NCBI GenBank assembly: GCA_946885665.1
Contig: CAMPGT010000126.1
Location: 1 to 11,560, forward strand
Length of the DNA stretch: 11,560 bases
Direction of reading: 5' to 3'
From: an uncultured Chitinophagaceae bacterium
GTDB taxonomy: Bacteria > Bacteroidota > Bacteroidia > Chitinophagales > Chitinophagaceae
This document shows, piece by piece, positions 1 through 7,875 of this stretch (its first letter is position 1; each line of letters opens with the position of its first letter). A program made the position numbers and the translations under genes. The notes under the pieces are model-generated. The model had not been told where the DNA came from and ran no database searches. It was given only the letters and a program-made list of their open reading frames with translations.

Positions 1-40
1 TATCCCCCGCTGGCGGGGGTGGCGCGAAGCGCCGGGGGTG
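1..40. repeat. G+C-rich double-hairpin repeat element
   Basis: Two perfect hairpins sit side by side. The first has arms cccccgc (4-10) and gcggggg (13-19) around a 2-base loop. The second has arms ggcgc (21-25) and gcgcc (29-33) around the triloop gaa, followed by gggggtgg. The stretch is far richer in G+C than the surrounding genes. The form resembles REP-like or palindromic elements dispersed in many bacterial genomes. Only one copy is in this window, so dispersal cannot be shown here. The element may extend left of base 1. It is open in the reading frame of the ABC gene and would add a Pro/Gly/Ala-rich peptide there. Confidence 0.6.
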
Positions 41-696
41 GACCAGGCGACATCGAATTTAGAAATGTATCCTTCCGCTACGGCAACGGCAAAATAATCC
101 TTGACGAGATGAACCTGTTTATCCCAAAGGGTTCATGTATTGGAATAAAAGGAGAAAGCGGCTCGGGCAAGTCAACACTCGCGGCATTGCTGCTGAAATT
201 ATACCAACCCCTGCAAGGCACCATCTCCATCAATAACATTGATCTTTCAATGATCAACAACAAAGCACTGCGGTCGCTGGTGGTATCGGTGCCGCAATTC
301 ACTGAACTGTTCAATGGCACAGTCCGGGAGAATATTATCCTCGACAAAACCTGTGATGAAGAAAAACTCAACAGCATCACCAGTCGGCTGGGGGTACTCA
401 ATTTTTTTGAAAATGACTCCCAGGGATTGGAAACGGTAATTTATGAACAGGGCACAAACCTTTCGGGCGGACAGCGCCAGCTCGTCTCCATTGCAAGGGC
501 ACTTTACAGGGATCCGCCTGTGCTGATTTTGGATGAGCCAAGCGCTTCGCTGGACGCAGAAACAGAAAACAAAATTATGCAAACGATTGAGTGGTACAAT
601 AAGCAGGGAAATACGGTGATAATTATCAGTCACAGCGACGCAGCTTTGAAAATTTGCAATAATATTGTGGTTCTGAAAAACGGAAAGATAGTATAG
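1..696 (+). CDS. ABC exporter ATP-binding domain (5' end outside window)
   Basis: This is the C-terminal nucleotide-binding domain of an ABC transporter, which hydrolyses ATP at the inner membrane to drive export. Walker A GESGSGKS is encoded at 151-174, the Q-loop lies in the VSVPQF segment, the LSGGQ signature is at 460-474, Walker B VLILDE is at 520-537 and the switch histidine is at 631-633, so the ATPase is complete. The order and the start of the domain at GDIEFRNVSFRYG fit the ABCB/MsbA or peptidase-containing exporter type, in which a membrane domain precedes this part. The frame is open from base 1. The domain begins with no usable start codon except a GTG at 19 inside the repeat, so I treat the gene as cut by the window edge. 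An isolated ATPase fragment is the alternative. The substrate cannot be told. The residues just before the domain come from the G+C-rich repeat at 1-40. Confidence 0.85.
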   Translation, partial: YPPLAGVARSAGGGPGDIEFRNVSFRYGNGKIILDEMNLFIPKGSCIGIKGESGSGKSTLAALLLKLYQPLQGTISINNIDLSMINNKALRSLVVSVPQFTELFNGTVRENIILDKTCDEEKLNSITSRLGVLNFFENDSQGLETVIYEQGTNLSGGQRQLVSIARALYRDPPVLILDEPSASLDAETENKIMQTIEWYNKQGNTVIIISHSDAALKICNNIVVLKNGKIV

Positions 697-741
697 GACA
701 ATTATATAGTACATTTATCACTTAAACCAACCCACGCACAA

Positions 742-2370
742 ATGAAGTTCAGGCTTTACGCGGTAATCGCTACGTTGTTTATTGTTCCGTCTCTTTATTC
801 GCAAAACAGTTCAGGCAATGCCTCCGGCATTATTCCGAAGCCAGTGAGCCTGAAAACGAACAATGGCACATTTCGCATCGACAGGAACACGGTGATCGTT
901 GCTGATGAAGGAAACCGGGATGCAGCAGATTTTTTCAACAAATACCTGGAAGACTATTACGGATTCAACCTGAACACGGCTGAATCGGCTCAAAAAAATT
1001 ATATCAGATTTTCGTCCAGGACGTTTGTAAAAGCGCCGGAAAACAAGGAGCATTACACCTTTACTTCGACATCGAAGGGCGTTGACATTACCGGCGACTC
1101 GTACGATGGCACCTTCAGAGGTACGCAAACGCTGATTCAACTGCTGCCGCCGGCAAAGGCTACGTCGCTTTCCATACCGCAGGTATCTATCGACGACCAG
1201 CCGCGGCTGGGATACAGGGGGCTTATGCTCGATGTGGGCAGGCACTTCTTCGGCGTTGATTACGTAAAGCGGTTCATTGATTACATCGCGCTGCATAAGA
1301 TGAATACCTTTCACTGGCACCTTACCGAGGACCAGGGATGGAGGATAGAGATCAGGAAGTACCCGAAACTTACTGAAGTCGGAGCCTACCGCGATGGCAC
1401 CATCATTGGCCACCATCCCGGAACGGGCAACGACAATATCCGCTACGGTGGCTTTTACACGCAGGAGGAAATTAAGGATGTACTGGAATACGCGAAGAAA
1501 AGACATATAACGGTCGTCCCCGAAATTGAAATGCCCGGTCACGCCGGCGCGGCGCTCGCCTCCTACTCCTACCTCGGATGTACCGGCGGACCCTACGAGG
1601 TGAGCCAAACATGGGGCGTGCACAAGGATGTTTACTGTGCTGGCAATGATTCAGTATTTACTTTCCTTGAAGGTGTGCTCGATGAAGTGATGGAACTCTT
1701 CCCGTCCGAATACATTCACATCGGTGGTGATGAATGTCCGAAGGATGCCTGGAAAGTGTGTCCGAAATGCCAGAAAAGAATCAAGGAGCTGGGCCTGAAA
1801 GATGAGCATGAATTGCAGAGCTATTTCATTCAGCGCATTGAAAAATATGTCAACAGTAAAGGCAAGAAGATCATCGGATGGGATGAGATCCTGGAAGGCG
1901 GTCTTGCCCCAAATGCAACAGTGATGAGCTGGAGAGGCGAAAAAGGTGGCATTGAAGCGGCAAAGCAGGACCATGATGTGATCATGACCCCGACCACCTA
2001 CGTTTATTTTGACTACGCGCAGCAGAAGAATGAAGATTCATTGGTCATCGGCGGCTACCTGCCCATTGAGAAGGTGTATGGCTACGAGCCGGTGCCGCAG
2101 GTGCTTAACGACGCGCAAAAGAAAAGAATTTTAGGTGGACAGGCTAACGTGTGGACGGAATACATGAGCAATCCGCGCAAGGTCGAATACATGATCTTCC
2201 CCAGGGTGGCAGCGTTGAGCGAAGTTTTGTGGAGCCCTGCAAAGAGCCGCAACTGGGACGACTTTAAGAAAAGACTTCCCCTTCAGTTGAAGAGGTACGA
2301 TTTGTGGGGAACCAATTACAGCCGCGCTTACCAAACGGAGAAAGCACAACCTGGAACAGCAACGAAATAA
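742..2370 (+). CDS. Exported GH20 beta-N-acetylhexosaminidase
   Basis: This enzyme removes terminal beta-linked GlcNAc or GalNAc from chitin oligosaccharides or glycans. Of 542 residues, about the first 20 form a signal peptide (KFR, then a hydrophobic stretch ending in SLYS-Q). There is no lipobox Cys, so a periplasmic or outer location is expected. A GH20b-type N-terminal domain covers about residues 30-150. The catalytic (beta/alpha)8 domain follows from about 155, with RGLMLDVGRHFF, HWHLTEDQGW (191-200), EIEMPGHAGA (261-270) and HIGGDE. D330 and E331 (1729-1734) are the expected pair: Asp orients the substrate acetamido group and Glu is the general acid. The family uses substrate-assisted catalysis. 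The protein ends soon after the catalytic domain, with no added binding or sorting domain. The ATG at 742 sits directly before the signal peptide. TACATTTA at 710-717 is near the Bacteroidota -7 consensus TAnnTTTG but lacks a convincing -33 element. The next gene, 51 bases on, acts on the product sugar, which suggests an operon. Confidence 0.95.
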   Translation: MKFRLYAVIATLFIVPSLYSQNSSGNASGIIPKPVSLKTNNGTFRIDRNTVIVADEGNRDAADFFNKYLEDYYGFNLNTAESAQKNYIRFSSRTFVKAPENKEHYTFTSTSKGVDITGDSYDGTFRGTQTLIQLLPPAKATSLSIPQVSIDDQPRLGYRGLMLDVGRHFFGVDYVKRFIDYIALHKMNTFHWHLTEDQGWRIEIRKYPKLTEVGAYRDGTIIGHHPGTGNDNIRYGGFYTQEEIKDVLEYAKKRHITVVPEIEMPGHAGAALASYSYLGCTGGPYEVSQTWGVHKDVYCAGNDSVFTFLEGVLDEVMELFPSEYIHIGGDECPKDAWKVCPKCQKRIKELGLKDEHELQSYFIQRIEKYVNSKGKKIIGWDEILEGGLAPNATVMSWRGEKGGIEAAKQDHDVIMTPTTYVYFDYAQQKNEDSLVIGGYLPIEKVYGYEPVPQVLNDAQKKRILGGQANVWTEYMSNPRKVEYMIFPRVAALSEVLWSPAKSRNWDDFKKRLPLQLKRYDLWGTNYSRAYQTEKAQPGTATK

Positions 2371-2421
2371 AAATCAATTAATGCCTGCCACTATGGAAAT
2401 TCACCAAAAGCAATTGTATTT

Positions 2422-4329
2422 ATGAGCATGGTTGATTCATTTGAGAAAATACCTGTAAAAATTTTTCACGACCTGAAAGACGGTTCTGCATTCGCGGCCA
2501 ACCAGATTGCCGCACTGATTCGCGAAAAGCAAAAAAATAATGAAAAGTGCGTGCTGGGTCTCGCAACGGGCAGTACACCCAAAACACTATATGCAGAGTT
2601 GGTGCGCCTCCACAAGATGGAAGCGCTCAGCTTCAAAAATGTGATCACTTTCAACCTCGACGAGTATTACCCACTCGACAAAGACGCATTGCAGAGTTAC
2701 AACCGGTTCATGAAAGTGAACCTGTTCGATCATATCGACATCGACGCAGCGAATATTCACATACCCAACGGCGAAATAGCGAAGGACGCCATCAAGGCAC
2801 ATTGCGCAGCCTATGAAAAGGAAATTGAAGACGCCGGCGGTATCGATCTGCAGATACTGGGCATTGGGAACAACGGTCATATCGGTTTTAATGAACCCGG
2901 TTCAAACCTGAATTCAAGAACAAGGCTGGTGGCGCTCGACAACTCAACCAGGATCGCCAACTCCTACGAGTTCACCAATATTTCACAGGTGCCGCGGCTG
3001 GCCATCACCATGGGCATTAGCACCATCCTGAAGGCGAAGAAGATCATTCTCCTGGCCTGGGGGCAGTCGAAAGCGCCGGTAATACAAAAAGCAGTCGAAG
3101 AACATGTGACCGAACAAATACCGGCGTCACAACTGCAGCTCCATAATGACTGCTTCTTCATTCTCGACGAGGCCGCGTCTGCCGAACTAACGAGGTTTAA
3201 ATCACCGTGGCTCACAGGCGAACTGGAATGGACGCCCAAAATGATCAAGAAGGCTGTCGTCAACATAGCGCTCAAGATTGGCAAGCCGCTGCTCAGCCTT
3301 ACCAACACCGATTATAAGGACAACGGCCTCGGCGATCTTCTGGTGGAACGTGGCGATGCCTACGAGATCAACCTGGAAGTGTATTACATGCTCAGGGACA
3401 CCATCACCGGATGGCCGGGCGGTAAGCCGGATGTCAACCTACCAAACCACCCCGAACGCTCGGTGCCCTACCCCAAAAGGTGCATCATCTTTTCTCCCCA
3501 CCCCGACGATGACATCATTTCCATGGGAGGAACCTTTCAGCGCCTGCACGACCAGGGACACGACGTGCACGTGGCCTACCAAACGTCGGGAAACATTGCG
3601 GTCACCGACGAATTTGTAACCCGCTTCCTTGATTTCGCCGTTGGCTTTGAGAATATGTTCAATATCGACAGCAAAAAATCAGAAGAGATACTCGAGACGG
3701 CCAAACGTTATCTCGAAAGCAAAAAGTCTAATGAAGTGGACACCCCCGAAATTCGCGCCATCAAAGGCCTGATCAGGCGGGGCGAAGCGAAGGCCACGTG
3801 CCGGTACGTGGGTATACCTGACGATAACAGTCATTTTCAAAACCTGCCCTTCTATGAAACGGGTACCATTGAAAAGAAACCCATGGGCGAAGAAGACATC
3901 CGGCTCACCATTGAACTGCTGAGGCAAATAAAACCCCACCAGATATTCTGCGCCGGCGACCTTGCCGACCCGCATGGCACGCACAAGGTTTGCCTGGAAA
4001 TAGTTTTCGAGGCACTCCGCAGGATAAAGGAAGATGGTGATGATTGGATAAACGACTGCTACATGTGGCTGTACAAAGGCGCCTGGCAGGAATGGGACAT
4101 CAGCGAAATCGAGATGGCGGTGCCCATGAGTCCCGACCAGGTGATGAAAAAAAGATATGGCATCTTCATCCATCAGTCCCAAAAGGACATGGTGCCTTTC
4201 CAGGGATCGGATAACAGGGAATTTTGGCAACGAGCGGAAGACAGGAACAGCAACACCGCGAACCTCTATGCCCAGTTGGGCATGACCAAATATGCGGCCA
4301 TGGAGGCATTCGTAAGGTGGCACTATTGA
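2422..4329 (+). CDS. nagB: NagB-LmbE fusion: glucosamine-6-P deaminase plus PIG-L deacetylase
   Basis: Of 635 residues, about 13-262 match glucosamine-6-phosphate deaminase, which converts GlcN-6-P to fructose-6-P and ammonia. Visible motifs are GLATGSTP (46-53) for phosphate binding, NLDEY with D80 as the expected base, and GIGNNGHIGFNEPGS with N151, H153 and E158. From about 353 a PIG-L/LmbE deacetylase domain follows. PHPDDD (359-364) supplies zinc ligands H360 and D363 and base D362, and HGTH (518-521) supplies the HxxH pair with the third ligand. Both active sites look intact. There is no signal peptide, so the protein is cytoplasmic. Long NagB-like proteins of this layout are known in Bacteroidota. 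The exact substrate of the second domain is not settled; N-acetylglucosamine or its phosphate is inferred from the fusion and from the GH20 gene upstream. ATG 2422 is chosen over ATG 2428 only because it is first. The TGA of a 14-codon upstream frame overlaps it as ATGA. Confidence 0.92.
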   Translation: MSMVDSFEKIPVKIFHDLKDGSAFAANQIAALIREKQKNNEKCVLGLATGSTPKTLYAELVRLHKMEALSFKNVITFNLDEYYPLDKDALQSYNRFMKVNLFDHIDIDAANIHIPNGEIAKDAIKAHCAAYEKEIEDAGGIDLQILGIGNNGHIGFNEPGSNLNSRTRLVALDNSTRIANSYEFTNISQVPRLAITMGISTILKAKKIILLAWGQSKAPVIQKAVEEHVTEQIPASQLQLHNDCFFILDEAASAELTRFKSPWLTGELEWTPKMIKKAVVNIALKIGKPLLSLTNTDYKDNGLGDLLVERGDAYEINLEVYYMLRDTITGWPGGKPDVNLPNHPERSVPYPKRCIIFSPHPDDDIISMGGTFQRLHDQGHDVHVAYQTSGNIAVTDEFVTRFLDFAVGFENMFNIDSKKSEEILETAKRYLESKKSNEVDTPEIRAIKGLIRRGEAKATCRYVGIPDDNSHFQNLPFYETGTIEKKPMGEEDIRLTIELLRQIKPHQIFCAGDLADPHGTHKVCLEIVFEALRRIKEDGDDWINDCYMWLYKGAWQEWDISEIEMAVPMSPDQVMKKRYGIFIHQSQKDMVPFQGSDNREFWQRAEDRNSNTANLYAQLGMTKYAAMEAFVRWHY

Positions 4330-4360
4330 TCCGCATCAACGTCCGGATCGCCGCCAAACG

Positions 4361-4516
4361 CTAAACACTGCGTCCCGAAACGAGTTTAATGATGAAAAGG
4401 ATCACGGCCACAACGAGCAGAATGTGAATAAGGCCGCTGGTTACGTGCATGGCCAAAAAGCTGATTGCCCAGATAATGATCAGTACCACTGCGATAATGT
4501 AAAGTAAGCTTCCCAT
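4361..4516 (-). CDS. Small two-helix membrane protein, lmo0937/DUF5670-like
   Basis: This is a 51-residue reading frame: ATG at 4516, stop at 4361. It starts MGSLLYIIAVVLIIIWAISF, then a short turn with H24 and TSG (26-28), then a second hydrophobic helix (IHILLVVAVILFIIK, 30-44), and ends in a basic tail SGRSV. This is the pattern of the lmo0937-type small membrane proteins: a first helix with a Trp, a Gly turn, an IHILLV-like second helix, and a short Arg-containing end. Members are often found near general stress genes, but the function is unknown. The assignment is from recalled family pattern, not a search. The gene runs against the nagB fusion with only 31 bases between the two stops. 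A 186-base gap upstream holds several small repeats that may control it. Confidence 0.75.
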   Translation of the reverse strand: MGSLLYIIAVVLIIIWAISFLAMHVTSGLIHILLVVAVILFIIKLVSGRSV

Positions 4517-4702
4517 AATTCAAATTTTCGTGAAGAAATATTCTTTCGGGGACAGTACATTAAATTCTTGTGCCACCCAGTGCCATGCGCCTGACTATCC
4601 ATGAAGCTGTAACTGCCACGGGCATACATCTGTATGAATTAAAACCACTTTGTAAATAGGCTGTACGCGACCAACGGTCAATTGAAGACGTCAAAAACCA
4701 CG
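4517..4702 (-). promoter_or_regulatory. Upstream region of the small membrane protein gene, with repeats
   Basis: This is the longest gene-free stretch. It contains TGCCA three times (4571, 4581, 4614), the first two exactly one helical turn apart within GTGCCA repeats. It also contains the palindrome CATACA-tc-TGTATG (4623-4636), the inverted repeat GACC-aac-GGTC (4669-4679) and, near the gene, AAGAA-ata-TTCTT-type symmetry. I see no convincing TAnnTTTG promoter box and no U-tract terminator for the gene upstream. A regulatory role is inferred from position and symmetry only. Confidence 0.3.
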
Positions 4703-5230
4703 CTACTTTAGCTCAACAATCATTTCGATCTCGACGGGTATATTCCCAGGCAAAGAACCCACGCCTACTGACGAGCGCGCATGTTTGCCCTTTTCGCCAA
4801 ATACTTCAACCATAAAATCAGAGAACCCATTGATCACCTGGGGTTGCTGCTCGAAAGTAGGTACGGCATTGACCATGCCCAGCACCTTCACAACGCGCTT
4901 TACTTTATTCAGGTCGCCGATTTGCGCCTTTAACGCTTCCAGCAGGCGGATGCCGGTGAGCCGGGCTGCCTGCTGAGCCTCCTCGAGCGAGATCTCCCCA
5001 CCCACTTTTCCCCTTATGAGTTCACCGTCATCCTTCAGCGGGCCCTGGCCGGAGAGGTACACGATTTTACCGGTCTGCACCGCCGGCAGGTAATTTGCGA
5101 TAGGAGTCGGAGCATTTTTCAACACTATTCCCAGTTCCTTCAGTTTCTTTTCAGGGTCCGTTTTTCTTTGTGCGGACACGCTCACTTGAAATACCATTAG
5201 CATTGCGAAAACGACGATTATTGCCTTCAT
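4703..5230 (-). CDS. Exported RidA/YjgF/UK114-family protein
   Basis: The protein has 175 residues. About the first 20 form a signal peptide (MKAIIVVFAM, hydrophobic, ending VSVSA-Q). The rest matches the RidA fold: VYLSGQGPL (57-65), EEAQQAARLTG, VVKVLGMVN and the C-terminal HARSSVGVGSLPGNIPVEIE with R152 at the place of the conserved RidA arginine. Typical RidA proteins are about 125-130 residues, cytoplasmic, and hydrolyse reactive enamines or imines made by PLP enzymes. This one belongs to a longer subgroup that begins with a KKLKELGI segment, and it appears to be exported, so the standard role may not apply. The frame can be extended to a GTG at 5239, but ATG 5230 places the basic residue and hydrophobic core correctly. 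It lies 86 bases downstream of the permease gene on the same strand. The substrate is unknown. Confidence 0.88.
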   Translation of the reverse strand: MKAIIVVFAMLMVFQVSVSAQRKTDPEKKLKELGIVLKNAPTPIANYLPAVQTGKIVYLSGQGPLKDDGELIRGKVGGEISLEEAQQAARLTGIRLLEALKAQIGDLNKVKRVVKVLGMVNAVPTFEQQPQVINGFSDFMVEVFGEKGKHARSSVGVGSLPGNIPVEIEMIVELK

Positions 5231-5316
5231 GTGATTCACTTTGTTTTATTGGCAATATACTCCCTGTTGGCGACAATGTTGTTCCAACGTGTACAGAGTG
5301 CTTTTTCCTGTAAAAT

Positions 5317-7791
5317 TTACTGATCCCTTAACGATTTTACCGGGTTGGCCAGGCCGGCTTTTACACTTTGTATGCAAATAATAAACAGGGTAATTACCAA
5401 CAGCAATATGGGGGGAATGAAAAATATGTACCACGACAGGTTCATCCTGAAGGCATAGTTCGTTAACCACCTGTCGGCAGCGAAATACACCAGCGGAATG
5501 GCAATGACAGATGCCAGTATAACAAGCTTTATGAAATCGCGCGAAAACAGGATAATAATGCTCGACAAAGAAGCACCCAATACTTTCCGGATGCCGATTT
5601 CCTTTGTACGCAGTTTAATCACGAAACTCGACAAACCCAGCAACCCCAGGCACGCAACGACTATAGCGAGCGATGCAAACAGCGCAAACACGTTTCCCAG
5701 TCGTTTGTCTGATTGGTATTGCTGGTTGAAATAATCATCGAGAAAGAAATACTCAAATGGGTTTCCGGGAAAGCTGCTTTTATAAACGTCTTCGATTTTA
5801 TCCAGGTTACGGTCGAGGTTCGACGCCTGGATATTCACTGCGTAATATTTCGAGTCGGGCTCTCCGGAAGAATAATATACGATGGGATCATACTTTTCCT
5901 TAAGAGAACGCTGGTGATAATTTTTCACCACGCCAATGATATTGCAATCCACCTCATGGGCATTTAAAATAACCACAACATCTTTGTTGAGGGCTTCTTC
6001 GTTGTTTCTGAACCCAAGAGCCTTCACGATTTCCTCGTTGACCAGTACGTTGGTCACTTTTTGGTTATTCATGAAACTTGTGTCGGACCTTCTAAAGTTT
6101 CTTCCTTCTACAATCTTTATGTCGAATGTTTTGAAGAACTGGTCATCTACAGCCATCTGGTACACCACAAAATTGTGCGTTTTATCTTGCTCCGCTCTCC
6201 TGATGCTGTTGCGGGAAAGAATCGATCTGCCGGGTATGTCAGACGACGATGTTACCTGCTGAACAAACGGATTTCGTGAAATTTCGTTCCGGAAATACGA
6301 GTCTTTTTTAGCCAGCGTCGAATCAAAGACAGCGGGCGCCTTGATCACCAGCATTTGGTCCTTTTGATAACCGAGGTCCTGTTTCCGCATGTACGATAGC
6401 TGTCGCGATACAATAATCGTAGCGGCTATCAGCATGATCGACAATACAAACTGGAACGATACGAGAATTCGCCTGAGTGAGATGTCTGAATTGCTTTTTG
6501 CCAGGATGCCTTTCAATACTGCCACCGGTTTAAATGCAGACAGCACAAACGCCGGGTAAATGCCCACTAAGAACGCGCCGGCAGCAAATAACAGGAACAA
6601 TGTTATCCAAAACAGCGGCACCGTTCCCATACCCGATGTAAAAAATCCCCTGCTGAGATTTTTGCCTATAAAATCGTTGTATAGAGGAGTGATGGAAATA
6701 ACGATTATGGCAGCAAGCAGCAGCGCGAAGAAATTGATCAGAACAGATTCAAAAAGGAACTGTCCCACAAGCTGTGCTCGCTGGGCGCCGACAACTTTTC
6801 TGAGACCCACTTCCTTGCCCCGCTCGAGCGATTTGGCAGTGGAGAGGTTCACATAATTTATCCAGGCGATGACGAGCACGAAAATGCCAATAATGGAAAG
6901 AAATGTAATTTCTTTTTGACTGCCGTTCGGTTCGGCTTCTTTCAAATAATGCGAATGAAGATGAATAGCTGTTAATGGCTGCAGGTAAAATGTGTTCCCG
7001 AATTTCAGCTCGCGGTGAATGGCGCCGAGGTGTTTCTCGACAAAAGCCGGAAACGCGGCCTCCACTTTCCCGGGATCGGCGCCCCGGGCCAGCATAATGT
7101 AATTGTAGTATTCGGGCCAGGCCCAGTTATCATCGATCCTCATATTTGGCGGCAATGTTGCAAACGATAGCAGCACGTCGAATTTAAGATGCGAATTTTC
7201 TGGTACATCTTTGAAAACTCCTGTGATCCGAAAATCCAATGAACCGTTCAGGTGCATTCTCTTGCCAATAGGATTCTCTTTTCCGAAATATTTTTTGGCC
7301 GTCGACGCTGAAATGACCATCGAATTGGGCTCGGTCAATACTTCCGAAGGATTTCCACTCATCAGTGGATAGGTGAACATCGAGAAAAACGAAGAATCGG
7401 CCAGGTAGGTCCTTTCTTCGTTAAATATTCTGCTGGTGCCGTTGGGGTCGTTATAGGAAAAGGTCAATGAGTTGAAAAATATTGAGGGATGCACCACCCT
7501 TGTAAATGCCTCCACTTCCGGAATCTCCTCCTTCATTGCAGGCCCCACAGCGGGATGGTTGGCAGCGGTGGTCGGAACATTGGAAAAGCTGCCTGAATAC
7601 GCAATGGGAATCCGGTAGATCCTGTCGGCGTTTTTGTTGAACCGGTCATAACCCGATTCAAAATGTACATATTGAAAGATAAAGAAACAGGCAGCCATGC
7701 CGATGGCCAGACCCAGTATATTGATCAGGGAGTGCAGTTTATTCCTGAGTATGTTGCGATAAGCCACTTTTGCGTAGTTCCTGATGATCAT
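5317..7791 (-). CDS. MacB/FtsX-type ABC transporter permease (Bacteroidota type)
   Basis: This is an inner-membrane permease subunit of 824 residues. The N-terminus RNYAKVAYRNILRNKLHS precedes helix 1 (about 21-43). A MacB-like periplasmic domain (about 45-290) follows, then helices near 297-315, 346-369 and 392-414. The second half repeats the plan: a helix near 441-461, a periplasmic domain (about 465-695), and helices near 701-725, 745-772 and 788-808. FtsX signatures occur twice: RGKEVGLRKVVGAQ (324-337) and RTKEIGIRKVLGAS (728-741). Such double-size permeases are common in Bacteroidota and usually depend on an ATPase encoded elsewhere. None lies next to this gene, and the ATPase domain at 1-696 is of another class. 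Transport direction and cargo are unknown; MacB relatives couple ATP hydrolysis to periplasmic work such as antibiotic or peptide efflux or lipoprotein release. ATG 7791 fits the family N-terminus. The AraC-family gene is 84 bases upstream. Confidence 0.93.
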   Translation of the reverse strand: MIIRNYAKVAYRNILRNKLHSLINILGLAIGMAACFFIFQYVHFESGYDRFNKNADRIYRIPIAYSGSFSNVPTTAANHPAVGPAMKEEIPEVEAFTRVVHPSIFFNSLTFSYNDPNGTSRIFNEERTYLADSSFFSMFTYPLMSGNPSEVLTEPNSMVISASTAKKYFGKENPIGKRMHLNGSLDFRITGVFKDVPENSHLKFDVLLSFATLPPNMRIDDNWAWPEYYNYIMLARGADPGKVEAAFPAFVEKHLGAIHRELKFGNTFYLQPLTAIHLHSHYLKEAEPNGSQKEITFLSIIGIFVLVIAWINYVNLSTAKSLERGKEVGLRKVVGAQRAQLVGQFLFESVLINFFALLLAAIIVISITPLYNDFIGKNLSRGFFTSGMGTVPLFWITLFLLFAAGAFLVGIYPAFVLSAFKPVAVLKGILAKSNSDISLRRILVSFQFVLSIMLIAATIIVSRQLSYMRKQDLGYQKDQMLVIKAPAVFDSTLAKKDSYFRNEISRNPFVQQVTSSSDIPGRSILSRNSIRRAEQDKTHNFVVYQMAVDDQFFKTFDIKIVEGRNFRRSDTSFMNNQKVTNVLVNEEIVKALGFRNNEEALNKDVVVILNAHEVDCNIIGVVKNYHQRSLKEKYDPIVYYSSGEPDSKYYAVNIQASNLDRNLDKIEDVYKSSFPGNPFEYFFLDDYFNQQYQSDKRLGNVFALFASLAIVVACLGLLGLSSFVIKLRTKEIGIRKVLGASLSSIIILFSRDFIKLVILASVIAIPLVYFAADRWLTNYAFRMNLSWYIFFIPPILLLVITLFIICIQSVKAGLANPVKSLRDQ

Positions 7792-7875
7792 GTTTTGACA
7801 GCCCGCAATAACATGCCATTTGCTATCGGCTTGGTAGTCAGGCGCTAATAAGCCCGTTTTGCTAAAGGTGTTCGC

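Noticed and set aside
1..696. The ATP-binding domain as the partner of the permease at 5317-7791.
   Set aside because: It is the ABCB/exporter type normally fused to its own membrane domain, lies on the other strand and is more than 4 kb away; MacB-type permeases use a LolD/MacB-like ATPase.
811..1623. Long open frame (270 codons) antisense to the hexosaminidase gene.
   Set aside because: It has no family features and lies wholly within a well-supported GH20 gene whose codon phase explains it.
2872..2874. Asn in place of the Asp expected from E. coli NagB (N151 in the GIGNNGHIGFNEP motif).
   Set aside because: Other NagB proteins, such as the Bacillus type with GIGRNGHIGFNEPG, have Asn here, so it is a normal variant and not a sign of lost activity.
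3679..4323. Open frame of 214 codons antisense to the deacetylase half of the nagB fusion.
   Set aside because: It is a shadow of the coding strand; its translation shows no recognisable domain or signal.
4328..4349. Inverted repeat gatccg/cggatc between the convergent nagB-fusion and small membrane protein genes as a terminator.
   Set aside because: It has only 6 paired bases with a 10-base loop and no T-tract on either strand; it may be chance.
4570..4590. Possible sigma-54 promoter on the minus strand, from TGGCACTGGGTGGCAC upstream of the small membrane protein gene.
   Set aside because: The GG-to-GC spacing is one base short, and the alternative register ends in TTTAA with no GC at -12, so it does not meet the strict sigma-54 pattern.
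5251..5277. Promoter for the RidA gene (TATATTGCC with upstream ATTG on the minus strand).
   Set aside because: The spacer is about 14 bases, shorter than expected for the Bacteroidota -33/-7 pair, and the boxes are imperfect.
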